A stretch of 53,148 nt of DNA from Acidobacteriaceae bacterium (lineage in GTDB: Bacteria; Acidobacteriota; Terriglobia; Bryobacterales; Bryobacteraceae): positions 1-53,148 of the forward strand of contig CAJCIT010000190.1 in NCBI GenBank assembly GCA_903970405.1. Direction: 5' to 3'. Shown piece after piece: positions 33,722 through 43,587 of this stretch. The notes under the pieces are model-generated. The model was given only the letters and a program-made list of their open reading frames with translations. It was not told where the DNA came from and did not search any database. Within the stretch, counting starts at the first letter, position 1, and the number at the start of each line of letters is the position of its first letter. The translations under genes were made by a program, and so were the position numbers.

Positions 33722-34174
33722 ATGTCTCTTTCGGCCTACAACAGCAACTTGGAAGCAGAAATCTTGAGCAGCGACCCGGTCCAATTGGTCGACATTCTTT
33801 ACCGTCTGGCGATCGACCGCATCGGGGCCGCGCGCGAGGCTCACCGGAAAAACGACATCGTACTCCGCGGCCGGATGGTGACGAAGGCATTCGACGTTCT
33901 AATCGAGCTTCAGCATGGGCTGGATTTCGAGAAAGGCGGCGAGATTGCCCGCAACTATGCGCGGCTCTATGACTACTGCCAACGGCGGTTGCTGGAAGGC
34001 CACGGAACGGCTTCTGACATCTGCCTGAAGGAAGTGCAGTCACTGATTGCCGATATGAAAGAAGCCTGGCAGGCAGTGCTTGAGCAGCAGTCGGTCAACA
34101 CGCGGGCAATGAGGGCCGAAGCGAACACCGACACCGTGAACTCGACTCTTGGAGTGGAAGGCTGTTTCGCTTGA
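33722..34174 (+). CDS. fliS: FliS-like flagellin export chaperone
   Basis: A 150-residue helical protein with the FliS pattern: YNSNLEAEILSSDPVQLVDILYRLAIDRI, then VTKAFDVLIELQHGLDFEKGGEIARNYARLYDYCQRRLLEG, and the end helix SLIADMKEAWQAVLEQ. FliS holds flagellin unfolded in the cytoplasm and hands it to the flagellar export gate. GAGGA lies ten bases before the ATG. No other flagellar gene is in the window, so its flagellin (fliC) and cap (fliD) genes must be elsewhere if the organism is motile. The C-terminal 25 residues are polar and unlike FliS. Confidence 0.8.
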   Translation: MSLSAYNSNLEAEILSSDPVQLVDILYRLAIDRIGAAREAHRKNDIVLRGRMVTKAFDVLIELQHGLDFEKGGEIARNYARLYDYCQRRLLEGHGTASDICLKEVQSLIADMKEAWQAVLEQQSVNTRAMRAEANTDTVNSTLGVEGCFA

Positions 34175-34283
34175 GTATCCGTCGGAAAGCCCCATTAGGT
34201 CGTGGCCGAGTCTGAGGCAAAACCACAGAGCCCCGCGCATCCGACTCGGAAGGAAATACTCTCACGGCTGCCTGAGACTGAGA

Positions 34284-34378
34284 AGCTGTGAAAAAACCCA
34301 AAATTGGCGACTTTTCCACAGTGCAAGTTGTTGAAACATAAAGGAGAAAAAATGTTGCAAATCGATTGTTTCACAGCT
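34284..34378 (+). mobile_element. 95-bp inverted-end element, copy 1
   Basis: The second copy lies at 44220-44314; the two differ at only four of 95 positions. The right end (GATTGTTTCACAGCT) is the inverse of the ideal left end (AGCTGTGAAACAATC), but the left end of this copy has two changes. Inside are AAAGGAG and, seven bases later, an ATG, so the element carries a ribosome site and start codon. The resulting frame (MLQIDCFTAS...) runs to 34540. No transposase is present, so it would be a MITE-like element moved by a transposase elsewhere. Confidence 0.7.
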
Positions 34379-34382
34379 TCTG

Positions 34383-34400
34383 ACGGTCGCGGCTCTGAAG
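34383..34400 (-). repeat. Composite-repeat fragment next to the 95-bp element
   Basis: On the reverse strand this reads CTTCAGAGCCGCGACCGT, the start of the composite intergenic repeat found at 44202, 49627 and 49801. It directly follows the right end of element copy 1, the same association as at copy 2. Confidence 0.6.
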
Positions 34401-34503
34401 CGTCGGCAATTAAGTCAGGCAGTGCACGGTTGGGGGCCGATTGCCAATCGGCCCCCAGGACACGGTTGAAACTCGGCGCGCGGCCCTGGAGGAGGTCGGA
34501 TGC

Positions 34504-35757
<1,254 letters not shown>

Positions 35758-35759
35758 TT

Positions 35760-38732
35760 ATGAATACACGCGTTGCGCCGCCTGCGGCCGGTTCCGCAGC
35801 GTGTACCATTGCCATTCTCTTCGCTATCGTCATCGCTTCACCGCAGTCAGCGGCGGCACCCTTCGAAGACGACGGCAACCAGGACTCCGTTACTTTCAAG
35901 ACCGAAACGAATCTGGTGCTGGTGCCGGCGGTGGTTCGCGACGCCAATGGGAACACCGTCGGAAATCTGCGTAAGGAAGACTTTCAGCTCTTCGACAAAG
36001 GAAAGCCCCAGGTCATCACGAAATTCACGGTGGAGGATACCTCGGGGCAGGTGGCCGAGGATCGAAGCCTGGCCGCGAGTGGAGCGTCCAGCAACAGCGG
36101 CCATTCCGCCCCGATGGCCATTCCCAGCCATTTCGTTGCGTTGGTGTTTGACGATCTGCATATGAAGAACGGAGGCATGGATCCGGCTCCGGGTTATATC
36201 GGGGATTCGGGCGATCTGATGTTCGTGCGGAAGGCCGGTCTTAAGCTTCTGGATACGCTTCAGCCCGCAGACCGGGTGGCAGTCTTTACGACGTCAGGTC
36301 AGGTGGCGGTGGATTTCACGCTCGACCGAGTGAAGCTGAGGGAGGCGCTGGTGAACCTTCAGCCAGGGAGACCGATCCTTCAGAGCCTTCACGCGACCGA
36401 TAACAGGCAAATTGAGATGGATACCGAGGCGGTGCTGAGGCAGTGCGATGCGATCATTCGGCGAATGGCCCGTTTGCCTGGCCAGCGCACGGTGGTCTTT
36501 GTTTCGCCTGGCTTGCTGCCACCGGACCGCTTCAGCGCGGACTCCACTGTTTCCGCCACCAGAGATCTGATCGACCTGGCGATCCGTTCCCGGGTCGTCA
36601 TGAACAGCCTGGATGCGCGCGGCCTGGGCGTCACCAGCGGAGTTGCTTTCCAGGCGTTTCAGGCTCAGATTTCCGATGGCACCGGCGGCCGTTTCATCAC
36701 CGCCACGAACGATCTGGACGGGGCGATGCGCCAGTTGGCCGCCACGCCGAAATACATTTATGTGCTGGGCTTCTCACCGCAGGCCTTGAAGCCGGACGGC
36801 GGCTTTCACACGCTGACGGTGAAACTTGCAACGGGCCAGAAGCTTCAACTTCAAGCGCGTAAGGGTTACTACGCCCCTGGGGCGAAGGAACTGGCTCGGA
36901 AACAGGATCAGTTCTCCTCGGCAAAGGACAAGACCCAGGTAGACGAAACCCAAACCAAGGAACTCGCGCAAGAGTTGGGGATTGGGGCGTCGACGGCAAC
37001 CGCTCCCGTGACGGCCGAAGCCGCCGGCGTGTCTTTCTCTCCGCCGTCTTCAACTGCATCGCTCATTGCCCCGCCGGCAGCCGGAGGCGAAGCCGAGATC
37101 AGCACCCACGACGAACCGGTCACGTTCAAAGCGCAGTCGAATTTGGTGGACGTGCCCGTAGTGGCGCGCGATCGCGATGGGCATGCCATCGGCAACCTTA
37201 CCAAAGACGATTTCCGTCTCTTCGACAAAGGCAAGCGGCAGGAGATTACGAAATTCTCTGTAGAGAAGGCCAATACTCCAGCCCCCGGGCCCACGGTGCG
37301 CGCGGGCAATGCGAACGCGCCTGCTGCTTCCCCTGAAGCACCCGCGCCGACCGGTTTACCCGGCCGCTTCATCGCTTTCGTCTTCGACGACCTGCACATT
37401 GAGTTCGCGGACCTGCCGCAGGTGCGCGACGCCGTTCGGCGGTATCTGCGCTCCGGGCTGCAGCCGGAAGATCGCGTGGCGCTTTACACCACTTCGGGCA
37501 AAGTGGCCGTCGACTTCACTGACAAACCAGCCGCGCTCGATGAGGCGCTGCTCAAGATTCTTCCCAGCCCGCTGCGGGCCAACGCCGGCTCCTGCCTCCA
37601 GGTCACCTACTTTCAGGCCGTCCAGATTGAGCAGCAGGTCTCGTTGCATCCTAACTATCCGGATGACCTCAGCCGCTCGTCAGCACTGAAAATTGCCAAC
37701 TATAGCGCCGGCTGCCTGAACATTCCCGACGCCAAGACTACCTTCGATTCGGCCGTGCAGGAGACCCGCGACGCCTTCACCACCGGCGAAACGGAATCGC
37801 GGGCCGTTCTCACGGCGCTCACCAACATCACGCGCCGCATGGCGGCGATGCCGGGACAGCGCATCATCGTTCTTGCCTCGCCCGGCTTTTTTCTCTCTAC
37901 CGACCTCGCCAATCAGGGTTCCGATCTCATCTCGCTCGCCATCCGTTCTAAAGTGCTGATCGACTCGATCGATGCGCGCGGCGTCTGGACGAACCCGATG
38001 TTCGATGCAAGCCGGAAGCAGGCGCCGCTGACGGAAGAGATTACCTTTCGAAGCCAGGAAGGAAGCGCCGTCGCCGATGAGCTCATCGCGTTGGCGGCGG
38101 GTACCGGCGGGACGGCGAATCTCGATAATGACTTCGACGGCGGTGTCCGCAAGGCAGCGGCGGTCCCTGAATACCGGTATATTCTCGGTTTCGCGCCGGA
38201 GAACCTGAAAGCCGATGGCGGCTTCCATGCTCTGAAGGTGACGCTCAACTCGCGTGAGAAGGCGTCTTTGCAGGTGCGGCGCGGCTACTATGCTCCGAAG
38301 CGCGGGCAGGATGGGCAGACGCAGGCGAAGCAGGAAATGGAGGACGCCGTTTTCTCGCGCGATGAGATCCACAGTCTTCCCGTTGAGATGCATACCCAGG
38401 TGACGAAGACCGATGGCCAGTCTAAGCTCAATGTCCTCGCCAGTGTGGACCTCAAGCTGCTCCACTTCCGCAAAGCTGAAGACCGCAACCGGAACGACCT
38501 CACAATCATCGCCGCCATCTTCGATCCGAATGGCAATTTTATCGACGGCATGCAAAAGACGCTGCAGCTCCGGCTTCGCGACCAGACTGTACAATCGCTG
38601 GAGCAGAAGCCTCCTGTTACTATCGCAACGAATTTCGATCTCAAGCCCGGCGCCTATCTGGTGCGGCTGGTGGTGCGCGACGCGGAAGGCCAGCAGTTGA
38701 CGGCGGAGAACGCCGGAGTACAAGTTCCCTAA
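35760..38732 (+). CDS. Exported protein with two VWFA-related Acidobacterial domains
   Basis: A 990-residue protein from the ATG at 35760, preceded by GGAGAG; an in-frame ATG at 35712 is less likely. After a signal peptide (CTIAILFAIVIASPQSAAA) it has two copies of the Acidobacterial VWFA-related domain. Unit one runs from about 40 to 380 (VTFKTETNLVLVPAVVRDAN, FVALVFDDLHM, YIYVLGFSPQALKPDGGFHT, QARKGYYAPG). Unit two runs from about 445 to 845 (VTFKAQSNLVDVPVVARDRD, FIAFVFDDLHI, YRYILGFAPENLKADGGFHA, QVRRGYYAPK). A further beta-rich tail follows (VDLKLLHFRKAEDRNRNDLT). The metal site reads FDDLH rather than DxSxS. It was probably made by a fusion or duplication. A third unit is encoded 15 bases downstream. 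Confidence 0.88.
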   Translation: MNTRVAPPAAGSAACTIAILFAIVIASPQSAAAPFEDDGNQDSVTFKTETNLVLVPAVVRDANGNTVGNLRKEDFQLFDKGKPQVITKFTVEDTSGQVAEDRSLAASGASSNSGHSAPMAIPSHFVALVFDDLHMKNGGMDPAPGYIGDSGDLMFVRKAGLKLLDTLQPADRVAVFTTSGQVAVDFTLDRVKLREALVNLQPGRPILQSLHATDNRQIEMDTEAVLRQCDAIIRRMARLPGQRTVVFVSPGLLPPDRFSADSTVSATRDLIDLAIRSRVVMNSLDARGLGVTSGVAFQAFQAQISDGTGGRFITATNDLDGAMRQLAATPKYIYVLGFSPQALKPDGGFHTLTVKLATGQKLQLQARKGYYAPGAKELARKQDQFSSAKDKTQVDETQTKELAQELGIGASTATAPVTAEAAGVSFSPPSSTASLIAPPAAGGEAEISTHDEPVTFKAQSNLVDVPVVARDRDGHAIGNLTKDDFRLFDKGKRQEITKFSVEKANTPAPGPTVRAGNANAPAASPEAPAPTGLPGRFIAFVFDDLHIEFADLPQVRDAVRRYLRSGLQPEDRVALYTTSGKVAVDFTDKPAALDEALLKILPSPLRANAGSCLQVTYFQAVQIEQQVSLHPNYPDDLSRSSALKIANYSAGCLNIPDAKTTFDSAVQETRDAFTTGETESRAVLTALTNITRRMAAMPGQRIIVLASPGFFLSTDLANQGSDLISLAIRSKVLIDSIDARGVWTNPMFDASRKQAPLTEEITFRSQEGSAVADELIALAAGTGGTANLDNDFDGGVRKAAAVPEYRYILGFAPENLKADGGFHALKVTLNSREKASLQVRRGYYAPKRGQDGQTQAKQEMEDAVFSRDEIHSLPVEMHTQVTKTDGQSKLNVLASVDLKLLHFRKAEDRNRNDLTIIAAIFDPNGNFIDGMQKTLQLRLRDQTVQSLEQKPPVTIATNFDLKPGAYLVRLVVRDAEGQQLTAENAGVQVP

Positions 38733-38747
38733 GGAGACGGCGGGCAT

Positions 38748-39806
38748 ATGCGGCGTTCGGCTTTGCCATTCTTACTGACTCTGGTAGCGCTTTCAGGCGC
38801 CGGTGCTGCCCAGACGCGGTCCGAAGAGACCTTCAAGGTGGGCGTCAACGTGATCCAAGTGCCCGTGGTTGTGCGTGACCGCGACGGGCGCGCCGTGAAC
38901 GGCCTCAAGAAGGAAGACTTTCAACTCTTCGACAACGGAAAGCAGCAGCAGATCGCCGCCTTCTCAGTCGAAATCCCGCATGCCGAGTCCGCGCCGGACA
39001 GATCGCTGCCCAATCCAACGCCCGGCGCGACTCCGGCAGCGGGCGGAACGGGTGTCGACATTCCCACCCGCTTTGTCGCTTACCTTTTCGACGACTTAAC
39101 TATCCGCGACGCCGGCTATCTGGTGCGCCTCCGCAAGGCGGCCGCCCAACAACTGGGCGCCTTGCAGCCCGGGGATCGTGCGGGAATCCTCACCACCTCC
39201 TGCCGCGTGGGGCTAGACTTCACCAACGACCCTCAAAAGTTACAGGAGGCGGTATCGCAGGTGGAATTGCATCCCGCGCCGGTGTGCCGTTTCTCGCAAA
39301 CGCAGGAACTTCAGGTGGAATTATTGAGGAATATTGTGGGCAAGATGTCCCGGCTGCCGGCGCGGCGGGAGATCGTTCTGGTCTCGCCCGGCTTCTTCGT
39401 GGGGCATGACCGCACCAGCGAACAAGACGATCTCATCGAAGCTGCCGTTCGCGCCAAAGTTGTGATAGACACCTTGGATGTCGGCGAGTCGGTGGGCTAC
39501 AACGGTCCGGACGCCGGAAGTTCACGCAACCGTGCCCCGAGACCCGGCTTCGGCGGGAGCACCGCCGCGAATCCCCTTGTGCTGGTGGAGCTGGCTCGCG
39601 GGACCGGCGGTATTTACGTATCGGGCAACGATTTCTCCGCGAGCTTTCGCAAGCTGGCGACTGCTGGGATTTACTATGTCCTGGGGTTTGTTCCCGATAT
39701 CAAACCAGACGGCCGGGTTCACCAGCTCAAGGTGAAGGTGGAGAACGCTGGTAAGGTTACGGTGGAAGCCAGGCCCAGCTACTACGCGCAGCCGCGCCCC
39801 GAATAA
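38748..39806 (+). CDS. Exported VWFA-related Acidobacterial domain protein
   Basis: A 352-residue protein with signal peptide (LPFLLTLVALSGAGAAQ). It carries one VWFA-related unit with the same landmarks as its upstream neighbour: FKVGVNVIQVPVVVRDRDG, GLKKEDFQLFDNGKQQQIAAF, FVAYLFDDLTI, REIVLVSPGFFVG, and the end YYVLGFVPDIKPDGR then ARPSYYAQP. AAGGAG precedes the ATG, and the gap to the previous gene is 15 bases, so the two form an operon. It is likely that all three units arose by duplication. Role outside the membrane unknown; perhaps protein binding. Confidence 0.88.
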   Translation: MRRSALPFLLTLVALSGAGAAQTRSEETFKVGVNVIQVPVVVRDRDGRAVNGLKKEDFQLFDNGKQQQIAAFSVEIPHAESAPDRSLPNPTPGATPAAGGTGVDIPTRFVAYLFDDLTIRDAGYLVRLRKAAAQQLGALQPGDRAGILTTSCRVGLDFTNDPQKLQEAVSQVELHPAPVCRFSQTQELQVELLRNIVGKMSRLPARREIVLVSPGFFVGHDRTSEQDDLIEAAVRAKVVIDTLDVGESVGYNGPDAGSSRNRAPRPGFGGSTAANPLVLVELARGTGGIYVSGNDFSASFRKLATAGIYYVLGFVPDIKPDGRVHQLKVKVENAGKVTVEARPSYYAQPRPE

Positions 39807-39850
39807 GACGGGAAACCGGTATTGCGCGCTTCAGCAGATTGAACATCGCA

Positions 39851-39859
39851 TGCTATCAT
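39851..39859 (+). promoter_or_regulatory. Candidate extended -10 box of the MerR-TPR gene
   Basis: TGC then TATCAT is an extended -10 match ending six bases before a GTG at 39866. It would make a leaderless mRNA and argues for the GTG over the earlier TTG at 39839. Confidence 0.4.
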
Positions 39860-39865
39860 CGGCTC

Positions 39866-40852
39866 GTGCTGCGAGACGACTCGCGCCCACCCAGTTCCGA
39901 CACCTCTACGGCGGCGCCGGAGAGAGATGACGGCGTCTGCTATTCGCGGCTACACGTCTGCCGGCTCCTTCAGATTTCCGGGCGCCAGTTGAAAGCCTGG
40001 GAACGGCAGCAACTCATTCCGGAGCTGGAGCAGTACCGCTTCAGGGATATCCTTCTCTTAAGAACTATCAGCAGGCTGCGGGACGAGAATGTCTCATCGC
40101 AGCTCCTGCGGCGGACGCTGGCGGCGATTCGCAAGCGGCTCAGCGATATCCCGCAGCTGGTGGATGAGACACGCCTGTTTAAGGAAGGCAAGGCGCTGCG
40201 GGTGCAATTCGGCAAGCTGAAGATGGAGCCGCTGAGCGGGCAGTTGCTCTTCGATTTTCAGGAAGCCGGCGGCAGCAAGCTGTTCCAACTGGTACGGTCT
40301 GAAAAGCAGAGCGAACGAAGCACGGAGTTGCGGCGGAAGATTGAGGCCGACCAGTGGTTTGAGCGGGCGCTGAGTCTGGAGCAGAAAGGCGCGCCGGTTC
40401 AGGAGGTCATTGACGCATACCAGAAGTCAATCGAACTGGACCCCAGGGCGTCAGGCACTCTGGTGAACCTTGGCACCGTCTTCTTCAATGGACATGCCTG
40501 GGCGGATGCGGAGGAGCAGTACCGGCGGGCCCTGGCCATCGATCCGAACTATCCGCTGGCCCATTTCAACCTTGGAAACCTCTACGACGAGCAGGGCGAC
40601 GCTGCCTTGGCGCTCAATCACTACCGGCTGGCGCTGAAGCAGTTCCCGAACTACGCGGATGTGCACTACAACATCGCCCTGCTCTACCAAAGCCAGGGCG
40701 ATGTGATGAGCGCGGTGCGGCACTGGAAGGCGTATCTGAGACTGGACAGCGCCAGTTCCTGGAGCCAGATTGCGCGCCGCGAACTGGGCAAGTTGGAGGC
40801 CCTGACGGTGGTGACCGGCAATCGAGGAATACGAGTAGCGGGGAAAGAGTAG
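39866..40852 (+). CDS. MerR-like HTH protein fused to TPR repeats
   Basis: A 328-residue protein from the GTG at 39866 (a TTG at 39839 would add nine residues). Residues about 30-110 look like a MerR-type winged helix: YSRLHVCRLLQISGRQLKAWERQQLI, then YRFRDILLLRTISRLRDENVSSQLLRRTLAAIRKRL. A middle domain is followed by at least three TPR units at about 180-300 (ASGTLVNLGTVFFNGHAWADA, PLAHFNLGNLYDEQGDAALA, ADVHYNIALLYQSQGDVMSA). It is a DNA-binding or adaptor protein whose TPR part may bind a partner protein. It follows the VWFA operon by 60 bases. The N-terminal part lacks a known MerR effector domain. Confidence 0.75.
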   Translation: MLRDDSRPPSSDTSTAAPERDDGVCYSRLHVCRLLQISGRQLKAWERQQLIPELEQYRFRDILLLRTISRLRDENVSSQLLRRTLAAIRKRLSDIPQLVDETRLFKEGKALRVQFGKLKMEPLSGQLLFDFQEAGGSKLFQLVRSEKQSERSTELRRKIEADQWFERALSLEQKGAPVQEVIDAYQKSIELDPRASGTLVNLGTVFFNGHAWADAEEQYRRALAIDPNYPLAHFNLGNLYDEQGDAALALNHYRLALKQFPNYADVHYNIALLYQSQGDVMSAVRHWKAYLRLDSASSWSQIARRELGKLEALTVVTGNRGIRVAGKE

Positions 40853-40888
40853 GGAATGTGGAGAGCAAACGAAGCGGTTACAGGGAGG

Positions 40889-41563
40889 TCATTTGGGCGC
40901 CGCAGGCTCGGATTTGGGCTTCGCGTCCAGTGCCTGCTCAATAGCCGCCATCAGGTCCACCGAATCTGGCGCAACGTCGGCATCGAACCGGGCCAGCGGT
41001 TTGCCTTGGCGGTCAATTAAGTACTTCGTAAAGTTCCATGGCACTTCGCCGGCTGTCGGCCACGCTTTCTTCCCGCCTTCTTCCTCGCCGCCACCCGGCT
41101 TCTTCGGCCCTGTGGTCAGAAACGTATATAGCGGCAATTGGTCATGCCCAGTCACGGTTGATTTTCCAAACAGCGGAAACTTCAACTTAAAGCGCGCATA
41201 CGCCGCAGCGACTTCGGCGTCCTTCTCCGGCTCGCCGGCCCCGAAGTCATTGCTCGGGACGCCCAAAATCAGGAGCCCCTTCGGCTCATACTTCTCATAG
41301 AGCGTCTCCAGCTTCGGAATCTGATCCGCGAACTGAGACTTTGTTGCCAGATTCACAAGCAGCAGCACCTTCCCCGCATACTGCTTCATCGGCACGCTTT
41401 TCCCATCCTGGGAAACCAAAGAGAAATCGAGCACTGAAGACGGCCCATCTCCACCACCAATGGCAAGCGCCAGCCCGCAGGCCACCAGTAGCGCCCCACC
41501 CGGCGCCGCCAGTCTCACGATTGGCGCCCTCTCCCCACTCCGCACTCGCTTCATCCTCCTCAT
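40889..41563 (-). CDS. Glutathione-peroxidase-like protein lacking the catalytic Cys
   Basis: A 224-residue protein from the ATG at 41563; a frame start at 41617 is TTG and unlikely. After a basic N-terminus comes a hydrophobic stretch (APGGALLVACGLALAIGG) that may be a lipoprotein signal with Cys in LVAC. The rest follows the GPx fold: FSLVSQDGKSVPMKQYAGKV, LLLVNLATKSQFADQIPKLETLY, LILGVPSNDFGAGEPEK, then PWNFTKYLIDRQG. The residue at the peroxidatic position is Ser (TKSQF, where GPx has SxCGxT) and the usual Gln of the NxFGxQEP motif is gone. Only the Trp of WNF remains. No other Cys follows in the fold, so normal peroxidase activity is unlikely. It may be a structural or binding relative in the periplasm. 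Confidence 0.75.
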   Translation of the reverse strand: MRRMKRVRSGERAPIVRLAAPGGALLVACGLALAIGGGDGPSSVLDFSLVSQDGKSVPMKQYAGKVLLLVNLATKSQFADQIPKLETLYEKYEPKGLLILGVPSNDFGAGEPEKDAEVAAAYARFKLKFPLFGKSTVTGHDQLPLYTFLTTGPKKPGGGEEEGGKKAWPTAGEVPWNFTKYLIDRQGKPLARFDADVAPDSVDLMAAIEQALDAKPKSEPAAPK

Positions 41564-41698
41564 TCCCGCCGTCGCTCGAATGTCCCGACAGCTACATCTT
41601 AAAACCTGTCCACGCAAAGTCTCGGATTGTTCTGTTTTCTGGCCTGAGGCGGCGAAGATAGCGATCGGCAGCCACTAGCTTTCCAGAGAACCAACCTA

Positions 41699-42070
41699 AT
41701 GCGCCGATTCCTCCTTACTCTGACCACCCTGGCCGCACTCGCACTGCCCTTTGTGGCTCAGGCCGCAACGGCCAACACCAAGTTGTCGCATGCCGGGGCG
41801 CAAGTCGCGGTCAGCGATGCTCAAATTGACGCTACCCTGCGCACCAAGCTGTCAAAATCGAAGGTGGGTGGGGACGGCTTCAAGTTCCGCGTGCAAAAAG
41901 GCGTTGTTTATTGGGAGGGGCATACCAACGTTGCCCAGCACAAAGGAGCGGCCACGCGCATGGCCCGAACTGCGGGCGCTCTACAAGTTGTTAACAATAT
42001 TCAGGTGAGCGCTGAAGGAAAGGCGAAGGCCTCCGCCGGACTCCATAAAGCAGTGGTCAAGACGCCGTAG
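41699..42070 (+). CDS. Exported BON-domain protein
   Basis: A 123-residue protein with signal peptide (LLTLTTLAALALPFVAQAA). The mature part is one BON domain: VSDAQIDATLRTKLSKSKVG, FKFRVQKGVVYWEGHTNVAQH, KGAATRMARTAGALQVVNNI. BON domains bind phospholipids and often stabilise the outer membrane under osmotic stress (OsmY-like). No operon partner. Its end lies 62 bases from the convergent antitoxin-like gene. The start is the ATG at 41699; no strong ribosome site is seen. Confidence 0.82.
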   Translation: MRRFLLTLTTLAALALPFVAQAATANTKLSHAGAQVAVSDAQIDATLRTKLSKSKVGGDGFKFRVQKGVVYWEGHTNVAQHKGAATRMARTAGALQVVNNIQVSAEGKAKASAGLHKAVVKTP

Positions 42071-42132
42071 GTAAACCGTAAACGTGATGGTCAATTTGGA
42101 ATGCACCGCCCTCGGGATATTCGGAGCGTGCC

Positions 42133-42375
42133 TCATCGGGCATATCGGGCCAGATTTTGCGGATTCTGGCCGAAAGCGGGAGGGACTGCTTCAGGCCAGA
42201 GACCGCCGCTTGCACTTCGCTGTGCCATACCTTCCCGCGCGGCGGCCCGAAAGCGTGCCTCTTCCTGTAGCAGGCGCAAGGCTGCATCCTTCACCAGTCG
42301 CTCGGCGTCAATGCCGGCGTGAGTGGCAATCTGGGAAAGCTGCGTTTCCTGCTCGGGCGTGAAATGTACTTCCAT
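42133..42375 (-). CDS. Orphan antitoxin-like protein, C-terminal end altered
   Basis: An 80-residue protein from the ATG at 42375. The first 45 residues resemble a small antitoxin: MEVHFTPEQETQLSQIATHAGIDAERLVKDAALRLLQEEARFRAAAREG. The usual acidic tail (such as GxFIExEEV) does not follow; instead there is GLWPEAVPPAFGQNPQNLARYAR, which suggests a frameshift or a break. No RelE/ParE toxin frame is found on either side. It may still repress its own promoter or be inactive. It resembles the other antitoxin remnant, at 414-620, in having lost its tail and its toxin. Confidence 0.5.
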   Translation of the reverse strand: MEVHFTPEQETQLSQIATHAGIDAERLVKDAALRLLQEEARFRAAAREGMAQRSASGGLWPEAVPPAFGQNPQNLARYAR

Positions 42376-42536
42376 GCCCTTCAAGTTACGCGAAAAACCG
42401 GCAGTGAGGCAATCCCTGACTTAAGCACCCTAATCTTTTCCCACGTTCGAGAGGGCCTGCCAGGTCGGCGGACGGCGGCGGCTGGGCACTGGAGGCCGCG
42501 TGCTACAGTGAGGGTTCCGGAGAGCGGAATTCCTTA

Positions 42537-43574
42537 ATGAAACGTTGTTTTTTGCTGCTTTTTGCAGTTTCCCTCGCATGGTCCCAAACTCAGCCCACAC
42601 CCCAGCCGGGCCAAACTTCGCCTCAAGACAGTTCCGGCGCGGCCACGTCCGGGCTGAAACTTCGCGGTCCCGATGCGATTGCGGAAGCCGACCCCACTCG
42701 CGTCGTCGCCATCATTCATGGCGACAAGATCACTGCTGCCCAGGCGCAGAAGCTCCTCAAGCGTTTGCCTCCGGAACAGACCGCGAAAATAGTCTCCCCA
42801 GAGCAAATGGCAAAGGCTGTGGAGAACGTCTATCTTGCCGTCAAATTGGCCGATGAGGGCGATAAGTTGAAACTCGGCGATACGCCACCTTGGAAGGAGC
42901 AGCTCGACAATTACCGCGTGAGCATTCTGGCAAATGCCTATGTCCAGCACCTGACTCAGGACGGCTACAACCCAACCGACGCCGACATCGCCAAGTACTA
43001 CGCCGACCACACCACGGAGTTCGAGCAGCTCAAGCTATCCGCGATTCTCGTTTCCTTCGTGCCGGCGGGCGCCACCGCTCCGGCCAGCGCCACAGCCCGT
43101 TCACAGGAACAGGCGAAAAGCAAGGCGGCGGACATAGTAGCCCGTGCCCGCGGCGGCGGCGATTTTGCGGCGTTGGCCAAGATGGAGTCTGACGACAAGA
43201 GTTCCGCCGCGAAGGGTGGCGACATCGGCAGCATTAATGCCGGCAAGAATTCGCTTCCGAAGGATATCGCCGCTGTTGTCACCATGATGAAAAAAGGGGA
43301 CATCAGCGATCCGGTGGAGCAGCGAAACGGCTATTATGTCTTTCGGCTGAATGACCGCATCGAGCAGACCCTGGACGAGGCCAAGCCTCAGATCGCCGCC
43401 GCCCTGCGCACAGAGCACAACAAGCAAATTGTGCAGACCGTGATGAGCGATTATAAGATCCAGGTCCAAGACAGTGACTTCTTCACGCGCACCGGCCCCG
43501 CCGGGACCGCACTCTCTGTCCCGGGGCTCTCGGGGAAAACCCCAACTCTGCAAAATACGGCTCCTCATCAGTAA
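42537..43574 (+). CDS. Exported PpiC-type peptidylprolyl isomerase
   Basis: A 345-residue protein with signal peptide (MKRCFLLLFAVSLAWSQ). After a Pro-rich stretch comes a SurA-like N-terminal domain (VVAIIHGDKITAAQAQKLLK, AVENVYLAVKLADEGDKL, ILANAYVQHLTQDGYNPTD). The parvulin domain follows at about 165-290: LKLSAILVSFVPAG, AKSKAADIVARARGGGDFAALAK, DKSSAAKGGDIG, and VVTMMKKGDISDPVEQRNGYYVFRLND. These are the usual PpiC landmarks. It probably assists outer-membrane protein folding in the periplasm. Distantly paralogous to the gene at 15011-15937. An HExxH gene follows 13 bases later in the same direction. Confidence 0.85.
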   Translation: MKRCFLLLFAVSLAWSQTQPTPQPGQTSPQDSSGAATSGLKLRGPDAIAEADPTRVVAIIHGDKITAAQAQKLLKRLPPEQTAKIVSPEQMAKAVENVYLAVKLADEGDKLKLGDTPPWKEQLDNYRVSILANAYVQHLTQDGYNPTDADIAKYYADHTTEFEQLKLSAILVSFVPAGATAPASATARSQEQAKSKAADIVARARGGGDFAALAKMESDDKSSAAKGGDIGSINAGKNSLPKDIAAVVTMMKKGDISDPVEQRNGYYVFRLNDRIEQTLDEAKPQIAAALRTEHNKQIVQTVMSDYKIQVQDSDFFTRTGPAGTALSVPGLSGKTPTLQNTAPHQ

Positions 43575-43587
43575 GCGGGCGGCGGGC

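Noticed and set aside
37680..38747. A 355-residue open frame opposite the VWFA protein
   Set aside because: The forward strand has clear domain motifs over the whole stretch; the reverse translation is Arg-rich and featureless.
40889..41563. Selenoprotein glutathione peroxidase
   Set aside because: The position corresponding to Sec is a TCT Ser codon, not TGA.
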